Source: a virus. Taken from it: a stretch of DNA of 31,372 nt. Location of the stretch: the IMG/VR virus record IMGVR_UViG_3300037140_000092, positions 1-31,372 of that record. One strand, given 5' to 3'. Position 1 is the first letter of the stretch, and every line of letters starts with the position of its first letter. The notes beneath the pieces are model-generated. The model saw nothing but the letters and a program-made list of their open reading frames with translations. It searched no databases and was not told the DNA's origin. Positions 19,785 to 28,086 of the stretch are shown one piece after another. A program made the translations under genes and the position numbers.

Positions 19785-21418
19785 AGCTGGACTGGAACAA
19801 ATCGAACGATACCTTCGTTGTGAAGGTGCCGCGCGGCGCTGATCTCAATGCGCTCATGCGAGAGCATGGCCTTGATTTCAGTGCCTCGGCATCGACCACC
19901 AAGGAAGCGGTCCTCTTCACCCGCGACCAATACGCTGCGGCTACGTTTGCGGAATTTGCAAGCCAGGATGCGCTATTACGCCTGGCACCCATCCTATTCG
20001 AGATCGGCGAGAGCTGGCGGAGTACGAGTAATGCCCATATTTCTGTCCCGGCTGACCGCGAACTTTGGCCGTTTCAAAAATCTAACGTGGAGTATGCCTT
20101 ACGGCGCCGCAATACGCTTATCGGGGACGTTCCGGGGTTGGGAAAAACGCCTACATCTATCGCGTTTTGCAATGAGGTACAGGCGAAAAAGGTTCTGGTC
20201 ATCTGTCCAGCCAATATCCGCCTCCAGTGGCACAAGCGCATCCAAGAGTGGACCACAATGCCCTACCCCGCCAACAAGTCCATCTATCCCATCTTGAAAA
20301 GTTCCAACGGCACAAATCCTCTTGCATCCTGGAATATAGTGAGTTACGACTTAGCCCGCACGCCGGCCATCGGGTCGGCACTGGCGCGGGAGCACTACGA
20401 TGTACTCATCCTCGATGAACCTCACTACCTTAAAGAGACTGATGCGCAACGAACGCGGGCTATATTTGGAGGCGGACCACGGCTTTTTCCTCCATTGGCC
20501 GAACGGGCAGAGCGCATACTTGGCCTCACTGGAACACCCCTTCCAAATCGGCCACGCGAGGCCTACACCCTCGCACGGGGCCTATGCTGGGATAGTATTG
20601 ACTGGGCTTCGGAAGACAAGTTCCGCCATCGCTATAACCCCTCGCAACGGGGGGTCACGGATGAAGGCAAGCTTTACATTGATGAAAGAAGCGGCAGGCA
20701 CGCGGAGCTGCAAAATCGCCTGCGCTCTTGGTTCATGTGCCGCCATGAAAAACATGGCCCGCGTGGTGTAATGAAGCAACTGCATATGCCCATCTATGAC
20801 TTGATCCAAGTGGAGGAAACCCGTGCCATCAAGCAAGCGCTGCAAGCCGAAAGCCTCCTCGACATCGACCCTGAAAAACTCGAAGGGGCGGATGCTACTA
20901 TGTTGGGTCATATCGCGGTCGTTCGCCGGCTCATGGGCATTGCCTTGGCACCCCAAGTCGCGGATTACGTTGAGATGCTGCTTGACGGTGGCGAAGAGAA
21001 GCTGGTACTCTTCGCCTGGCATATCGAGGTGATGAACATTCTGGAGGCCAGGCTAGGTAAGCACGGACTGGTCCGCATGGACGGCCGCACTAGCGCCGCC
21101 AAGAAGGATCGCCTGGTCAAGGAGTTCATCGCGGACCCGAGGATCAAGATTGCCCTGGGCAATACTTTAACGATGGGGACCGGAACCGATGGCCTCCAAG
21201 AAGTTTGTAATCATGCTCTTATTGGTGAGCCCGATTGGGTTCACGGTAATAACCTGCAGTGTTTTGATCGCCTTGATCGTGGAGGCCAGCGTGATCAAGT
21301 TCAGGGGGACATCTTTGTGGCCCCCGGCTCCATTGCAGAAAAAATACTTGCATCTGCTCTCCGCAAAGGGCAGACTACTCACAAGGCCCTGGACGCGCAG
21401 TATGGAGATGAAAAATGA
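19751..21418 (+). CDS. SNF2-type DNA helicase / translocase
   Basis: The 555-aa superfamily 2 protein has motif I GDVPGLGKT (residues about 124-132), motif Ia CPANIRLQW, motif II LDEPH (about 220), motif III LTGTPLPN (about 257), and C-terminal motifs with RMDGRTSAAKKDRLV, LTMGTGTDGLQEV and CFDRLDRGGQRDQV (near 505), the SMARCAL1-like layout. Such proteins remodel forks or anneal DNA. The N-terminus (residues 1-110) has a separate small domain. Motif II is DEPH rather than the usual DEAH/DECH. The start overlaps endonuclease copy 2. Confidence 0.88.
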   Translation: MGLPNRLASAVKLDWNKSNDTFVVKVPRGADLNALMREHGLDFSASASTTKEAVLFTRDQYAAATFAEFASQDALLRLAPILFEIGESWRSTSNAHISVPADRELWPFQKSNVEYALRRRNTLIGDVPGLGKTPTSIAFCNEVQAKKVLVICPANIRLQWHKRIQEWTTMPYPANKSIYPILKSSNGTNPLASWNIVSYDLARTPAIGSALAREHYDVLILDEPHYLKETDAQRTRAIFGGGPRLFPPLAERAERILGLTGTPLPNRPREAYTLARGLCWDSIDWASEDKFRHRYNPSQRGVTDEGKLYIDERSGRHAELQNRLRSWFMCRHEKHGPRGVMKQLHMPIYDLIQVEETRAIKQALQAESLLDIDPEKLEGADATMLGHIAVVRRLMGIALAPQVADYVEMLLDGGEEKLVLFAWHIEVMNILEARLGKHGLVRMDGRTSAAKKDRLVKEFIADPRIKIALGNTLTMGTGTDGLQEVCNHALIGEPDWVHGNNLQCFDRLDRGGQRDQVQGDIFVAPGSIAEKILASALRKGQTTHKALDAQYGDEK

Positions 21419-21660
21419 TTGAAGCCCTTAGCAGATTGTGTCATCTTTTCAGAACATGGAACGTGGACATCGACGACCTGGAAATTCGGTTTATCTTTAA
21501 AAAAGCGACCGCTGCCTATGCTGCGAAAGAGCATCTGCGAAAGGAAACCGCACCCATGACCATGTATATAGCGGGGCCTAATTTTACCGGCACTCAGATA
21601 CTCGGCATTCGCCTGCGCTTCCAGTGGGAAGAGCGCAAAGTAACAACGGGTGAAGCATGA
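21415..21660 (+). CDS. Small early protein (81 aa)
   Basis: The ATG at 21415 overlaps the helicase stop (ATGA) with GGAGATG about seven bases upstream. Residues 1-45 are helical (EALSRLCHLFRTWNVDIDDL), followed by TMYIAGPNFTGTQILGIRL and a charged end (FQWEERKVTTGEA). No known motif or membrane segment. Confidence 0.65.
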   Translation: MIEALSRLCHLFRTWNVDIDDLEIRFIFKKATAAYAAKEHLRKETAPMTMYIAGPNFTGTQILGIRLRFQWEERKVTTGEA

Positions 21661-21938
21661 CCGCTCGCCAATCCACTCTCATTCTCGTTACCGAAGGGGT
21701 CGCGCAGCAGACCCGGAAGCAGGGCAAACATTTCACCCTTGGGTCTGTTTACACACTGGCCAATAAAGGCCGTGCTTATTGGATGCCTCGGGAAGATTGG
21801 CCAATTGAGAGCCGGCCAGTGCCGAAGCGCCTGCCCTCCCACATGATCCCGCTGCATCTCCCGATGAAAGAGAGTAGCCCACCACATCGGGTCATCATGG
21901 CCGGCTTCACTAGAGGAAAAGGATTTCGCACTGCTTGA
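21657..21938 (+). CDS. Small early protein (93 aa)
   Basis: Start overlaps the previous stop (ATGA). The protein begins MTARQSTLILVTEGVAQQTR and has KHFTLGSVYTLANKGRAYWM, then a Pro/His-rich tail (PSHMIPLHLPMKESSPPHRV). No clear fold or motif. The stop is followed by a 177-bp gap with a candidate promoter. Confidence 0.6.
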   Translation: MTARQSTLILVTEGVAQQTRKQGKHFTLGSVYTLANKGRAYWMPREDWPIESRPVPKRLPSHMIPLHLPMKESSPPHRVIMAGFTRGKGFRTA

Positions 21939-21962
21939 CATTGGTAGCGGACAGTGTATAGC
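21935..21962 (+). promoter_or_regulatory. Candidate promoter for the 246-aa / DUF2800 / SSB / polymerase unit
   Basis: TTGACA (21935-21940), 16 bases, TATAGC (21957-21962), at the start of a 177-bp noncoding gap. The rest of the gap can fold: CAGCCG/CGGCTG and CTGGG/CCCAG stems at about 22052-22085 precede the ATG at 22116. Confidence 0.5.
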
Positions 21963-22115
21963 AGGCGGGAAGGGCTGGCCTCATGGGAGGCATCGGTGCC
22001 AAGGTGCAAAGGTCTTAGCGGGCCAACGCAACGAGGGCAACACTGATAAAACAGCCGGCGCGTGACGGCTGACTGGGCACCACCCAGCGGCCCTAATTAA
22101 ACCTGGAGGTTACAA

Positions 22116-22856
22116 ATGGCGCAGATTACTGGTGGAAGAGTTTCATTCAAGCGGCAGTTTCAGCCCGAGCAATACGGCTCTCGCGGTGCGGAAGCTGAAC
22201 TGACATTCGTGGTTGGTGAGGGCGAAGACTTGCTCAAGGCCAACGAGTGGTTCGATCGGTGTGGCAAGCTGGCACAAGAGAAGGTGATGGAGCTGGTCTA
22301 TGCCAAGGCGCCGGCTGGTGCCAAGGCGGTAGTGGCTGATCTGCCACCCGGAACGAAACTGATCCCGACCCCCGCTCTGCAGCACGCGGACCCAACCGTG
22401 AGGGTGCTAGGCGCCCTGGTGGTGGAGGCCGACAAGGCCGAGACCAAGGAGCAAGCTGCGGCCAAGATGAATGCCAAGGAGGTCGGCCCCGGCAGTGTGG
22501 ACATCAAGGCCAAGGCGAAGGCGGCCAAGGCCCTGGCGGCAATCCAGGCGAAGATCGTTGACGCCAAGCCGGCGAACCCGGACGACCCGTTTGCGCCTGC
22601 GGCGATCAGCACGGGCGAGCCCCGCGTTGATCCTGACGATCTCACCGAGCTGATGGGAGGCTCGCCTAGTCCTGCCCCCGTGGCTCTTACGCCCAAGGAT
22701 TGCAAAGATGCCGTCATCAAGAAGATGGCTGCCATCAATAATCCAAAGGCTATCAAAGTGGTGATCGGGAAGTATGTCTCCCTGCCACAGACTATCACGG
22801 ACATTCCCGTTGACAAGCGGGCGGCGTTCGTGGCAGAGATTGGTGCCCTGAAGTAG
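22116..22856 (+). CDS. Unknown replication-region protein (246 aa)
   Basis: The ATG at 22116 has TGGAGGT seven bases upstream. The N-terminal 70 residues (MAQITGGRVSFKRQFQPEQY, then a beta-rich ELTFVVGEGEDLL and a KANEWFDRCGKLAQEKVMEL helix) resemble proteins found before DUF2800/DUF2815 in phages. The middle is Ala/Lys-rich and disordered, then an acidic DPDDLTELMGG, and a C-terminal helical domain (TPKDCKDAVIKKMAAINNPK). It may bind DNA or link replisome parts; inference only. Confidence 0.7.
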   Translation: MAQITGGRVSFKRQFQPEQYGSRGAEAELTFVVGEGEDLLKANEWFDRCGKLAQEKVMELVYAKAPAGAKAVVADLPPGTKLIPTPALQHADPTVRVLGALVVEADKAETKEQAAAKMNAKEVGPGSVDIKAKAKAAKALAAIQAKIVDAKPANPDDPFAPAAISTGEPRVDPDDLTELMGGSPSPAPVALTPKDCKDAVIKKMAAINNPKAIKVVIGKYVSLPQTITDIPVDKRAAFVAEIGALK

Positions 22857-22924
22857 GGGCTGGTGCGCTCGGTGCAGACTTGGGCACGTCTTTAAAAGGC
22901 CCATCAAATTGAAAGGAGACCACT

Positions 22925-24085
22925 ATGAACACAGAGATTAGACCAGCCCACAGCCCACTAGGGGCGTCGGGTGCCGAGAGGTGGATGAATTGTCCCGGTA
23001 GCGTGGCGTTGCTGAAGGATTTGCATATCGAGGAAGACAGCGATGAGCCCGAATATCGGTCTCTTGGCACCTCGGCCCACAAGTTGGCGGACGAATGCTT
23101 GAAGACCAGCCGTGATGCTTGGGAACTGATCAATGTTGAGATGGGTAAGCATCCCGTGGATGGCCCGATGTCTTCGGCCGTCCAAGTGTACCTGGACGAG
23201 ATCGCGCGCATCAAGGCCGAGAACCCTGGAGGAAAGGAGTATCATGAGTATGGCATCGACGCTCCTGACTTTCATCCCGACTTTTATGGTACTCTTGATT
23301 GGGGCTACGTGGTTGGTTCGAAGATGTGGATCAGGGACTACAAGCACGGCGAAGGTGTTGCCGTGGAAGTCGAGAACAATCCTCAGATTATGTATTATGC
23401 GTTTGGATTGTTGCGGCATCATCCAGAGGTGGCGACTGTCGATCTGGGCATTGTGCAACCCCGCATCGTATACCTGGACCCAGTTCGGACCTGGGAGACA
23501 GCAGCAGACACGATACGCACCTGGGCTGATCGGGAACTTCGTCCGGCTATGGAACGAACGGCCTTGGATGACGACTTGGACGCTGGCGCGTGGTGTCGTT
23601 TTTGTCCTGCGAAATTGGTTTGCCCGTTGATGCACAGCCTGTTCGGCGCCGCCATGCAGACCGACCCGAAGCAAGTGATTAACTTGACCCCCAATCTCTT
23701 CGGCAAGTCCTATCAATACCTGGCCCCGCTTGAAAGCTTTGTGAAAGCGTTCAAGGCCGAGGCGTTCAACCGGCTCAACCGCGGCGACAAGATTGCCGAG
23801 ATCAAGCTGGTCGAGAAGAAAGCCGATCGGGTCTTCAAGGCCGATGCCGAGCAGGTCTTCGTTCCGAAGTACGGGAGTGAGGCCTACGTGGAGCGGGCTC
23901 TGAAGTCGCCCGCGCAGATGGAGAAGCTGGGCGAGGCTGCCAAGGAGCTGGTGAAGAGCTGGGCCTACAAACCCTCCACTGGGCTGACCGTGGCCCTGGC
24001 CACTGACCGACGCCCCGAGGTTATCAACACGAAGCCGAGCGAGACGTTCGTCGGCCTAGTTGACAACTCTGCTGGAACCGACTAG
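22925..24085 (+). CDS. DUF2800 RecB/Cas4-like nuclease
   Basis: 386 aa. The N-terminus (SPLGASGAERWMNCPGSVAL) is the typical DUF2800 opening. PD-(D/E)xK-type residues are seen in GTLDWG (about 122), IRDYKHG (about 136) and the QIMYYAFGL helix. A Cys cluster (WCRFCPAKLVCP, about 223-236) resembles the iron-sulfur cluster region of Cas4/AddB nucleases. It probably processes DNA ends in replication-recombination. AAAGGAGACC lies before the ATG at 22925. It is paired with DUF2815 and PolA, a common phage module. Confidence 0.85.
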   Translation: MNTEIRPAHSPLGASGAERWMNCPGSVALLKDLHIEEDSDEPEYRSLGTSAHKLADECLKTSRDAWELINVEMGKHPVDGPMSSAVQVYLDEIARIKAENPGGKEYHEYGIDAPDFHPDFYGTLDWGYVVGSKMWIRDYKHGEGVAVEVENNPQIMYYAFGLLRHHPEVATVDLGIVQPRIVYLDPVRTWETAADTIRTWADRELRPAMERTALDDDLDAGAWCRFCPAKLVCPLMHSLFGAAMQTDPKQVINLTPNLFGKSYQYLAPLESFVKAFKAEAFNRLNRGDKIAEIKLVEKKADRVFKADAEQVFVPKYGSEAYVERALKSPAQMEKLGEAAKELVKSWAYKPSTGLTVALATDRRPEVINTKPSETFVGLVDNSAGTD

Positions 24086-24139
24086 ACCCTTCAAGCGTAC
24101 TACCAACGATGAAACAACTAGCAACCAATGGAGCTACAC

Positions 24140-24820
24140 ATGCCCGATTTTGATCCTCGTTTTACCACCACCGAACTCGCTACCCTCCTCTGGCCGAAGG
24201 TGATCACACCGGAAGCCTACATCGACCCCAAGACCAAGAAGGCAAAGGGTGAACCGGCGTACACGACTGCGGTCATGTTCCCGGAAGCCAGTGCCGATCT
24301 CCGCGCCATCAAGGAACTGTCCATCCAGGTCATCAAGGACCAATGGCCGGGCCTCGACATCCGTGCGGCCAGGGCAGACAAGTCTCTGCATCTGCCGTGG
24401 AACACGGGCGAAGAAATGATCGCCAAGAAAACCAAGCGCCTGGAGGACCAGGGCAAGGAATATAATGGCGGCGATGACTACCAACTCGGCCACACCATCC
24501 TGAAGACCACCACCAAGCTGTCGCGGCCGGCACTCGCCGTGCTCTTGAACGGCAAGCTGGTCGATCTCTTGGATGACACCGCGATTGCTCTCCACAAGTC
24601 CAAGTTCTACTCGGGCGTCCAAGGCGCCGTTCAGATCAAGTTGAACGCGACCGAGGTGGAAGGCAAGAAGTTCGTGACGGCCTATCTGCAACAGGTTGTC
24701 TCGTCCGGCCAGGGTAAGCAGATCGGCGGCAAGCTCGCCTCTGAGACGTTCACCGGGTTCGCCGGCAAGGTGGTCGAGGAAGACCCGCAGGCAGGAATGG
24801 ACGACGAAATTCCATTCTGA
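24140..24820 (+). CDS. DUF2815-type single-stranded DNA-binding protein
   Basis: I chose the ATG at 24140, because GGAG lies six bases upstream (ATG 24128 lies before that SD). The 226-aa protein is beta-rich, with KVITPEAYIDPKTKKAKGEP and YTTAVMFP and a middle LLNGKLVDLLDD part. It ends MDDEIPF, the acidic-aromatic tip typical of SSB proteins that recruit partners. DUF2815 proteins are phage ssDNA-binding proteins. It would coat ssDNA and help the polymerase and recombination enzymes. Confidence 0.85.
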   Translation: MPDFDPRFTTTELATLLWPKVITPEAYIDPKTKKAKGEPAYTTAVMFPEASADLRAIKELSIQVIKDQWPGLDIRAARADKSLHLPWNTGEEMIAKKTKRLEDQGKEYNGGDDYQLGHTILKTTTKLSRPALAVLLNGKLVDLLDDTAIALHKSKFYSGVQGAVQIKLNATEVEGKKFVTAYLQQVVSSGQGKQIGGKLASETFTGFAGKVVEEDPQAGMDDEIPF

Positions 24821-24846
24821 TCGGATACTGCCTGGCTTATTACCGA

Positions 24847-24943
24847 GATGGGTTACTGCCCTGGAGGCTTGGTCTCCCCTCGGGCGAGTAGCCTTGGATG
24901 CCGGCGCCCATGCACCCTCACGGGCCGCTTCAAGCGCCGGCAT
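24847..24943 (+). other. Structured leader before the polymerase genes
   Basis: The 141-bp gap holds two hairpins. One at about 24853-24890 (TACTGCCC...GGGCGAGTA with inner GGAG/CTCC) and one at 24898-24943 with a perfect 9-bp outer stem (ATGCCGGCG / CGCCGGCAT). TTTCATTC follows the second, just before the SD. Could attenuate or regulate translation of the next gene. Confidence 0.4.
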
Positions 24944-24961
24944 TTCATTCTGGAGGATGAA

Positions 24962-25132
24962 ATGAAAAAGCATTTCTGGGTATTGCACACCATTATTCCG
25001 GCCGGCACCGTCTACGGTCGCTCGCCGATGATGGATATGCTGCCGGACGTTCTTGCACACAATCATCGCCTGCTTGAAAAAGTGATTGAGTGGGAATGGT
25101 CGCGTCGTTTCTTAGAACTGCTCCTGCGATGA
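24962..25132 (+). CDS. Small protein upstream of polymerase (56 aa)
   Basis: I chose the ATG at 24962 with GGAGG five bases upstream; longer versions of the frame run through hairpins. The protein starts MKKHFWVLHTIIPAGTVYGR and ends with a charged helix (LLEKVIEWEWSRRFLELLLR). The stop overlaps the polymerase ATG (ATGA). Unknown role, probably a coupling partner of the polymerase gene. Confidence 0.65.
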   Translation: MKKHFWVLHTIIPAGTVYGRSPMMDMLPDVLAHNHRLLEKVIEWEWSRRFLELLLR

Positions 25133-27135
25133 AATACTGGGTACTCCTCGATTTTGAAACTGCCAGCGCCACCGATCTGAAGAAGGCGGGCGCCTGGAAG
25201 TATTCCGAATGCCCCACCACTGAAATCCTGTGCCTCGGCTGGCAGCACCAGAAGGGGGCATCTGGTGTCTGGCATCCAGGAGAGAATGATCATCTCTTAT
25301 GGCATCTGGCGCACGATCCCGACGCGATCCTAATCGCATTCAACGCCGCGTTCGAAAAGGCGATCTGGCGGAACATCATGGTGCCGGCCTTTGGGTTCCC
25401 TGACATCCCCAATGAGCGCTGGCATGACGTTCAGGCCGTCGCGGCCATGAAGGTGATCCCCCAGGACATGGGCGGCGCTGCCCAAGTGCTCGGGCTTGAG
25501 GAACAAAAGACCGACTTCGACATTAAGAAACTGTCACGGCCTTCGAAGGCTAGGAAAACCTTGGGAGAATACGACAGGTCGCCAGCAACCCTGGCGGAAG
25601 TGGATCGCTATTGTCTGCAGGACGTGGTGACCGAAGTTGAGATGCACAAGAAGCTGGGCTGGCTGCCCGCAGGCGAGCGCGAAGTCTGGTTGCTAAATCA
25701 GAAGGTCAACGAACGTGGCATACGAATTGACTTACCTTATGTCCGAAACGCTACGAGGATTGTGGCGGATGCTTCGGCGGTTCTGCTTGCAGAGTTTCGC
25801 GGCATAACAGGATTGGCGCCCACCCAAGGGGCCAAGTTCAAGGATTGGCTTCTCGATCGAGGGCTTCTCATTGCCAGTCTTGACAAGGAACACATCGCTG
25901 ATATCCTCGGCACCGTAACTGTAGGAGATGAAGATGCCAGACAATATGCGGATGAAGACGTTGCCCATTTCCGGGTGGATATGCCTGCTGATGTCCGTAG
26001 GGTTTTGTCTATTCGTCAGTTGGTGGGCTCCTCTAGTATATCAAAGCTCGCACGGATGGAACAGTGCGTCTGTGAAGACGGCCGAGCACGTGGTCTCCTC
26101 CAGTATCATGGAACCGGCCCAGGCCGATCCGCTGGGCGCCTCCTCCAGCCTCACAACTTCCCAAAGCCGACCCTAAAAGAAGATGACGAGATCATCCCGG
26201 TCGAAAGGATCGTCGCTGCAATCATGTCGGGGAACAACCGCGTGGTTGAGGAAACAATCGGGCCAGCCATCGAAACGGTCGTGGGAGGCTTACGCCACGC
26301 CCTCGTACCGGAGAAAGAGAATACTTTCATCTCTGGAGACTACAGCGGCATCCAGGCTCGTCTTGTTCTGGCTCTGGCTGGCCAGCACGATAAGACGGCG
26401 CTCATGGCCTCGGGTGCCGATGTCTATTGTGATATGGCGGCGCAAATCTTCAAGCGGCCGATCGACAAGAAGAAAGACCCCTGGGAAAGGGGCATAGGCA
26501 AGAACAGCGTTCTCGGCCTCGGCTTCCAGATGGGGGCCCCAAAGTTCCAATTCAAATATGCCCAAGAGCAGACCCTGGAGTTCTGTACCGGAGTGGTACA
26601 GACCTATAGGACCGAATGGGCCCCAAAGGTGCCCGATGTCTGGTATGGCCTACAGAACGCCGCCAGGCGCGCTGTGTGGGATGGGGTGCCCCAAGAGGCC
26701 TATGGGGTGATCTACAAGCTGGAGGACGGCTGGCTGTCCGCCAGGCTGCCCTCTGGCCGGAAGATGTGGTACAGGAACCCCCGGAAGGGTATGTTCCCGA
26801 TGCCCTGGGACGCCGACGACATCCGGCCGGGCTGGACCTATCAGGCCACCAAGGCTGGCCAGTGGAAGACCATCAAGGCCTTCGGCGGCCAGCTCACCGA
26901 GAACGTCATCATGGGCATGGAGCGGGACATCATGACCCACGCCCAGCTCCTGTGCGAGAAGGAGGGCCTGCCCGTGGTCCTGGAGGTTCATGATGAAATC
27001 CTGATCGAGCCACGCGCTGGTCAGGCGGACGAAAAGATGCTCAAACAAATTATGCTTGACGTGCAGCCATGGGTATGCGAGATCAAGGCCCCGATAGGCA
27101 TCGACACCTGGATTGGAGATCGGTACAGAAAATGA
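25129..27135 (+). CDS. DNA polymerase, family A, with 3'-5' exonuclease
   Basis: 668 aa from the ATG at 25129, which overlaps the previous stop. Exonuclease motif I is LLDFET (Asp8, Glu10), with YCLQDVVTEVEMHKKL as a later exonuclease motif. Polymerase motif A is GDYSGIQARLVLALAG (about 402), motif B RGIGKNSVLGLGFQMG (about 455), motif C LEVHDEIL (about 618). This fits small phage PolI-like replicative enzymes without the 5' nuclease. The motif B position normally Tyr is Phe. There is no SD, so translation is probably coupled. Confidence 0.93.
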   Translation: MKYWVLLDFETASATDLKKAGAWKYSECPTTEILCLGWQHQKGASGVWHPGENDHLLWHLAHDPDAILIAFNAAFEKAIWRNIMVPAFGFPDIPNERWHDVQAVAAMKVIPQDMGGAAQVLGLEEQKTDFDIKKLSRPSKARKTLGEYDRSPATLAEVDRYCLQDVVTEVEMHKKLGWLPAGEREVWLLNQKVNERGIRIDLPYVRNATRIVADASAVLLAEFRGITGLAPTQGAKFKDWLLDRGLLIASLDKEHIADILGTVTVGDEDARQYADEDVAHFRVDMPADVRRVLSIRQLVGSSSISKLARMEQCVCEDGRARGLLQYHGTGPGRSAGRLLQPHNFPKPTLKEDDEIIPVERIVAAIMSGNNRVVEETIGPAIETVVGGLRHALVPEKENTFISGDYSGIQARLVLALAGQHDKTALMASGADVYCDMAAQIFKRPIDKKKDPWERGIGKNSVLGLGFQMGAPKFQFKYAQEQTLEFCTGVVQTYRTEWAPKVPDVWYGLQNAARRAVWDGVPQEAYGVIYKLEDGWLSARLPSGRKMWYRNPRKGMFPMPWDADDIRPGWTYQATKAGQWKTIKAFGGQLTENVIMGMERDIMTHAQLLCEKEGLPVVLEVHDEILIEPRAGQADEKMLKQIMLDVQPWVCEIKAPIGIDTWIGDRYRK

Positions 27136-27344
27136 ACATCGAAAAAGTCACTCTCAAATTTCGGCGCTGGTCCTTTGATAAGTCGCGGTTCCATGCGGAA
27201 CTTGTTGCTGTTCTGGAGAACGGCAACGAACTTGTTTCTAATCGCCTGTTTCTCCCTACGGAGCCTCTTGAGGCTTTCACGATGCTGATGCACGCTGAGG
27301 TGATGTTCCGATCATTGAAGAAGTGGGAGAACGAGCAGCTATGA
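27132..27344 (+). CDS. Small protein between polymerase and resolvase (70 aa)
   Basis: Start overlaps the polymerase stop (ATGA), stop overlaps the resolvase start (ATGA). The protein is MNIEKVTLKFRRWSFDKSRF, then HAELVAVLENGNELV and a C-terminal helix (MFRSLKKWENEQL). Basic N-terminus; no known motif. Confidence 0.65.
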   Translation: MNIEKVTLKFRRWSFDKSRFHAELVAVLENGNELVSNRLFLPTEPLEAFTMLMHAEVMFRSLKKWENEQL

Positions 27345-27778
27345 ACATCATTGCATTCGATCTGGGCGCCAACTTTGCGTGGGCCCGCAACAATCCGGGT
27401 AGCGCTGGCCATATCCTGTTTATGGGGATGCGGGCGCACCGGCAAGGGCAGCTTCTGGACTATCTGTCCACTCTTCTGAGCCGCGAGCCGACCGATTTGG
27501 TGGTATTCGAAACGCCCTTCGCCAGAGGGCGAGATGCAACCCGTTCGTTGTGGGGCAGTGCCGGCGTGATCGAGGCGGCTGCCTCTTTGGCTGGCCTTCC
27601 GGTTCTGGATGTTGCCGTGGCAACGATCAAGAAATTTGCCACGGGCAGTGGTAGTGCGCCGAAGTCCCTCATGATGCAGGCGGCCAAGAAGCTTTGGTAT
27701 TGTGGGTGTGACGAACACGAAGCCGATGCCTGGTGTCTGATGAAGTACGCAGAGCAGAATGCGGAGAAGGTGACTTGA
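27341..27778 (+). CDS. RuvC-like Holliday junction resolvase
   Basis: 145 aa from the ATG at 27341. RNase H-fold acidic residues are seen in IIAFDLGANF (Asp7), VVFETPF (Glu in the middle) and DEHEADAWCL near the C-terminus, the four-acidic-residue layout of RuvC-type resolvases. It would cut branched DNA made by replication and recombination before packaging. It starts by overlap with the previous stop and ends in overlap with the SPKG-repeat gene. Confidence 0.85.
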   Translation: MNIIAFDLGANFAWARNNPGSAGHILFMGMRAHRQGQLLDYLSTLLSREPTDLVVFETPFARGRDATRSLWGSAGVIEAAASLAGLPVLDVAVATIKKFATGSGSAPKSLMMQAAKKLWYCGCDEHEADAWCLMKYAEQNAEKVT

Positions 27779-28086
27779 GCCCGTATAATTATGAGGTGCA
27801 TCATCGGTATCAGATTTCGCCTAAAGGCATTGCTCGCCAGCGGCGTGCAGCGACTTCGCCAAAAGGGATTGAGAGCCGGCGCCGATCTAACAACTCTCCG
27901 AAAGGGCTGGCGATTAAGCAGCGATACAATGCCTCTCCTAAACGGGCAATCGTCAAGCGGAGGTATGATCAATCTCCTAAAGGTCGAGAATGTGCGCGGC
28001 GCGCTCGGGCCAAGCGCTTAGAGAAATATCGTGACGAAATCAATTTCAACCGAAGGACTAGAGCCTATGAACGCAAAGAAAACTGA
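27775..28086 (+). CDS. SPKG-repeat basic protein (103 aa)
   Basis: I chose the TTG at 27775, which overlaps the resolvase stop (TTGA) and has GGAGAAGGTGAC upstream. Residues about 12-77 are five 13-residue repeats of the form xxSPKGxxxxRRx (YQISPKGIARQRR, ATSPKGIESRRR, NNSPKGLAIKQR, NASPKRAIVKRR, DQSPKGRECARR). The tail is basic (RAKRLEKYRDEINFNRRTRAY). Such basic repeats are seen at the N-terminus of some phage HNH endonucleases, but here there is no HNH core. Probably a DNA-binding protein, or a remnant of such a nuclease. Confidence 0.65.
   Translation: MSPYNYEVHHRYQISPKGIARQRRAATSPKGIESRRRSNNSPKGLAIKQRYNASPKRAIVKRRYDQSPKGRECARRARAKRLEKYRDEINFNRRTRAYERKEN

Noticed and set aside
24060-24088. 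TTGACA-17-TAGACC at the end of the DUF2800 gene considered as a promoter for the SSB-like gene.
   Set aside because: The -10 matches only weakly and the bases are needed to code the last residues of DUF2800.
24134-25066. A 310-codon minus-strand open frame over the DUF2815 gene.
   Set aside because: It is the antisense shadow of a gene with a recognised SSB-like tail, SD and operon context.
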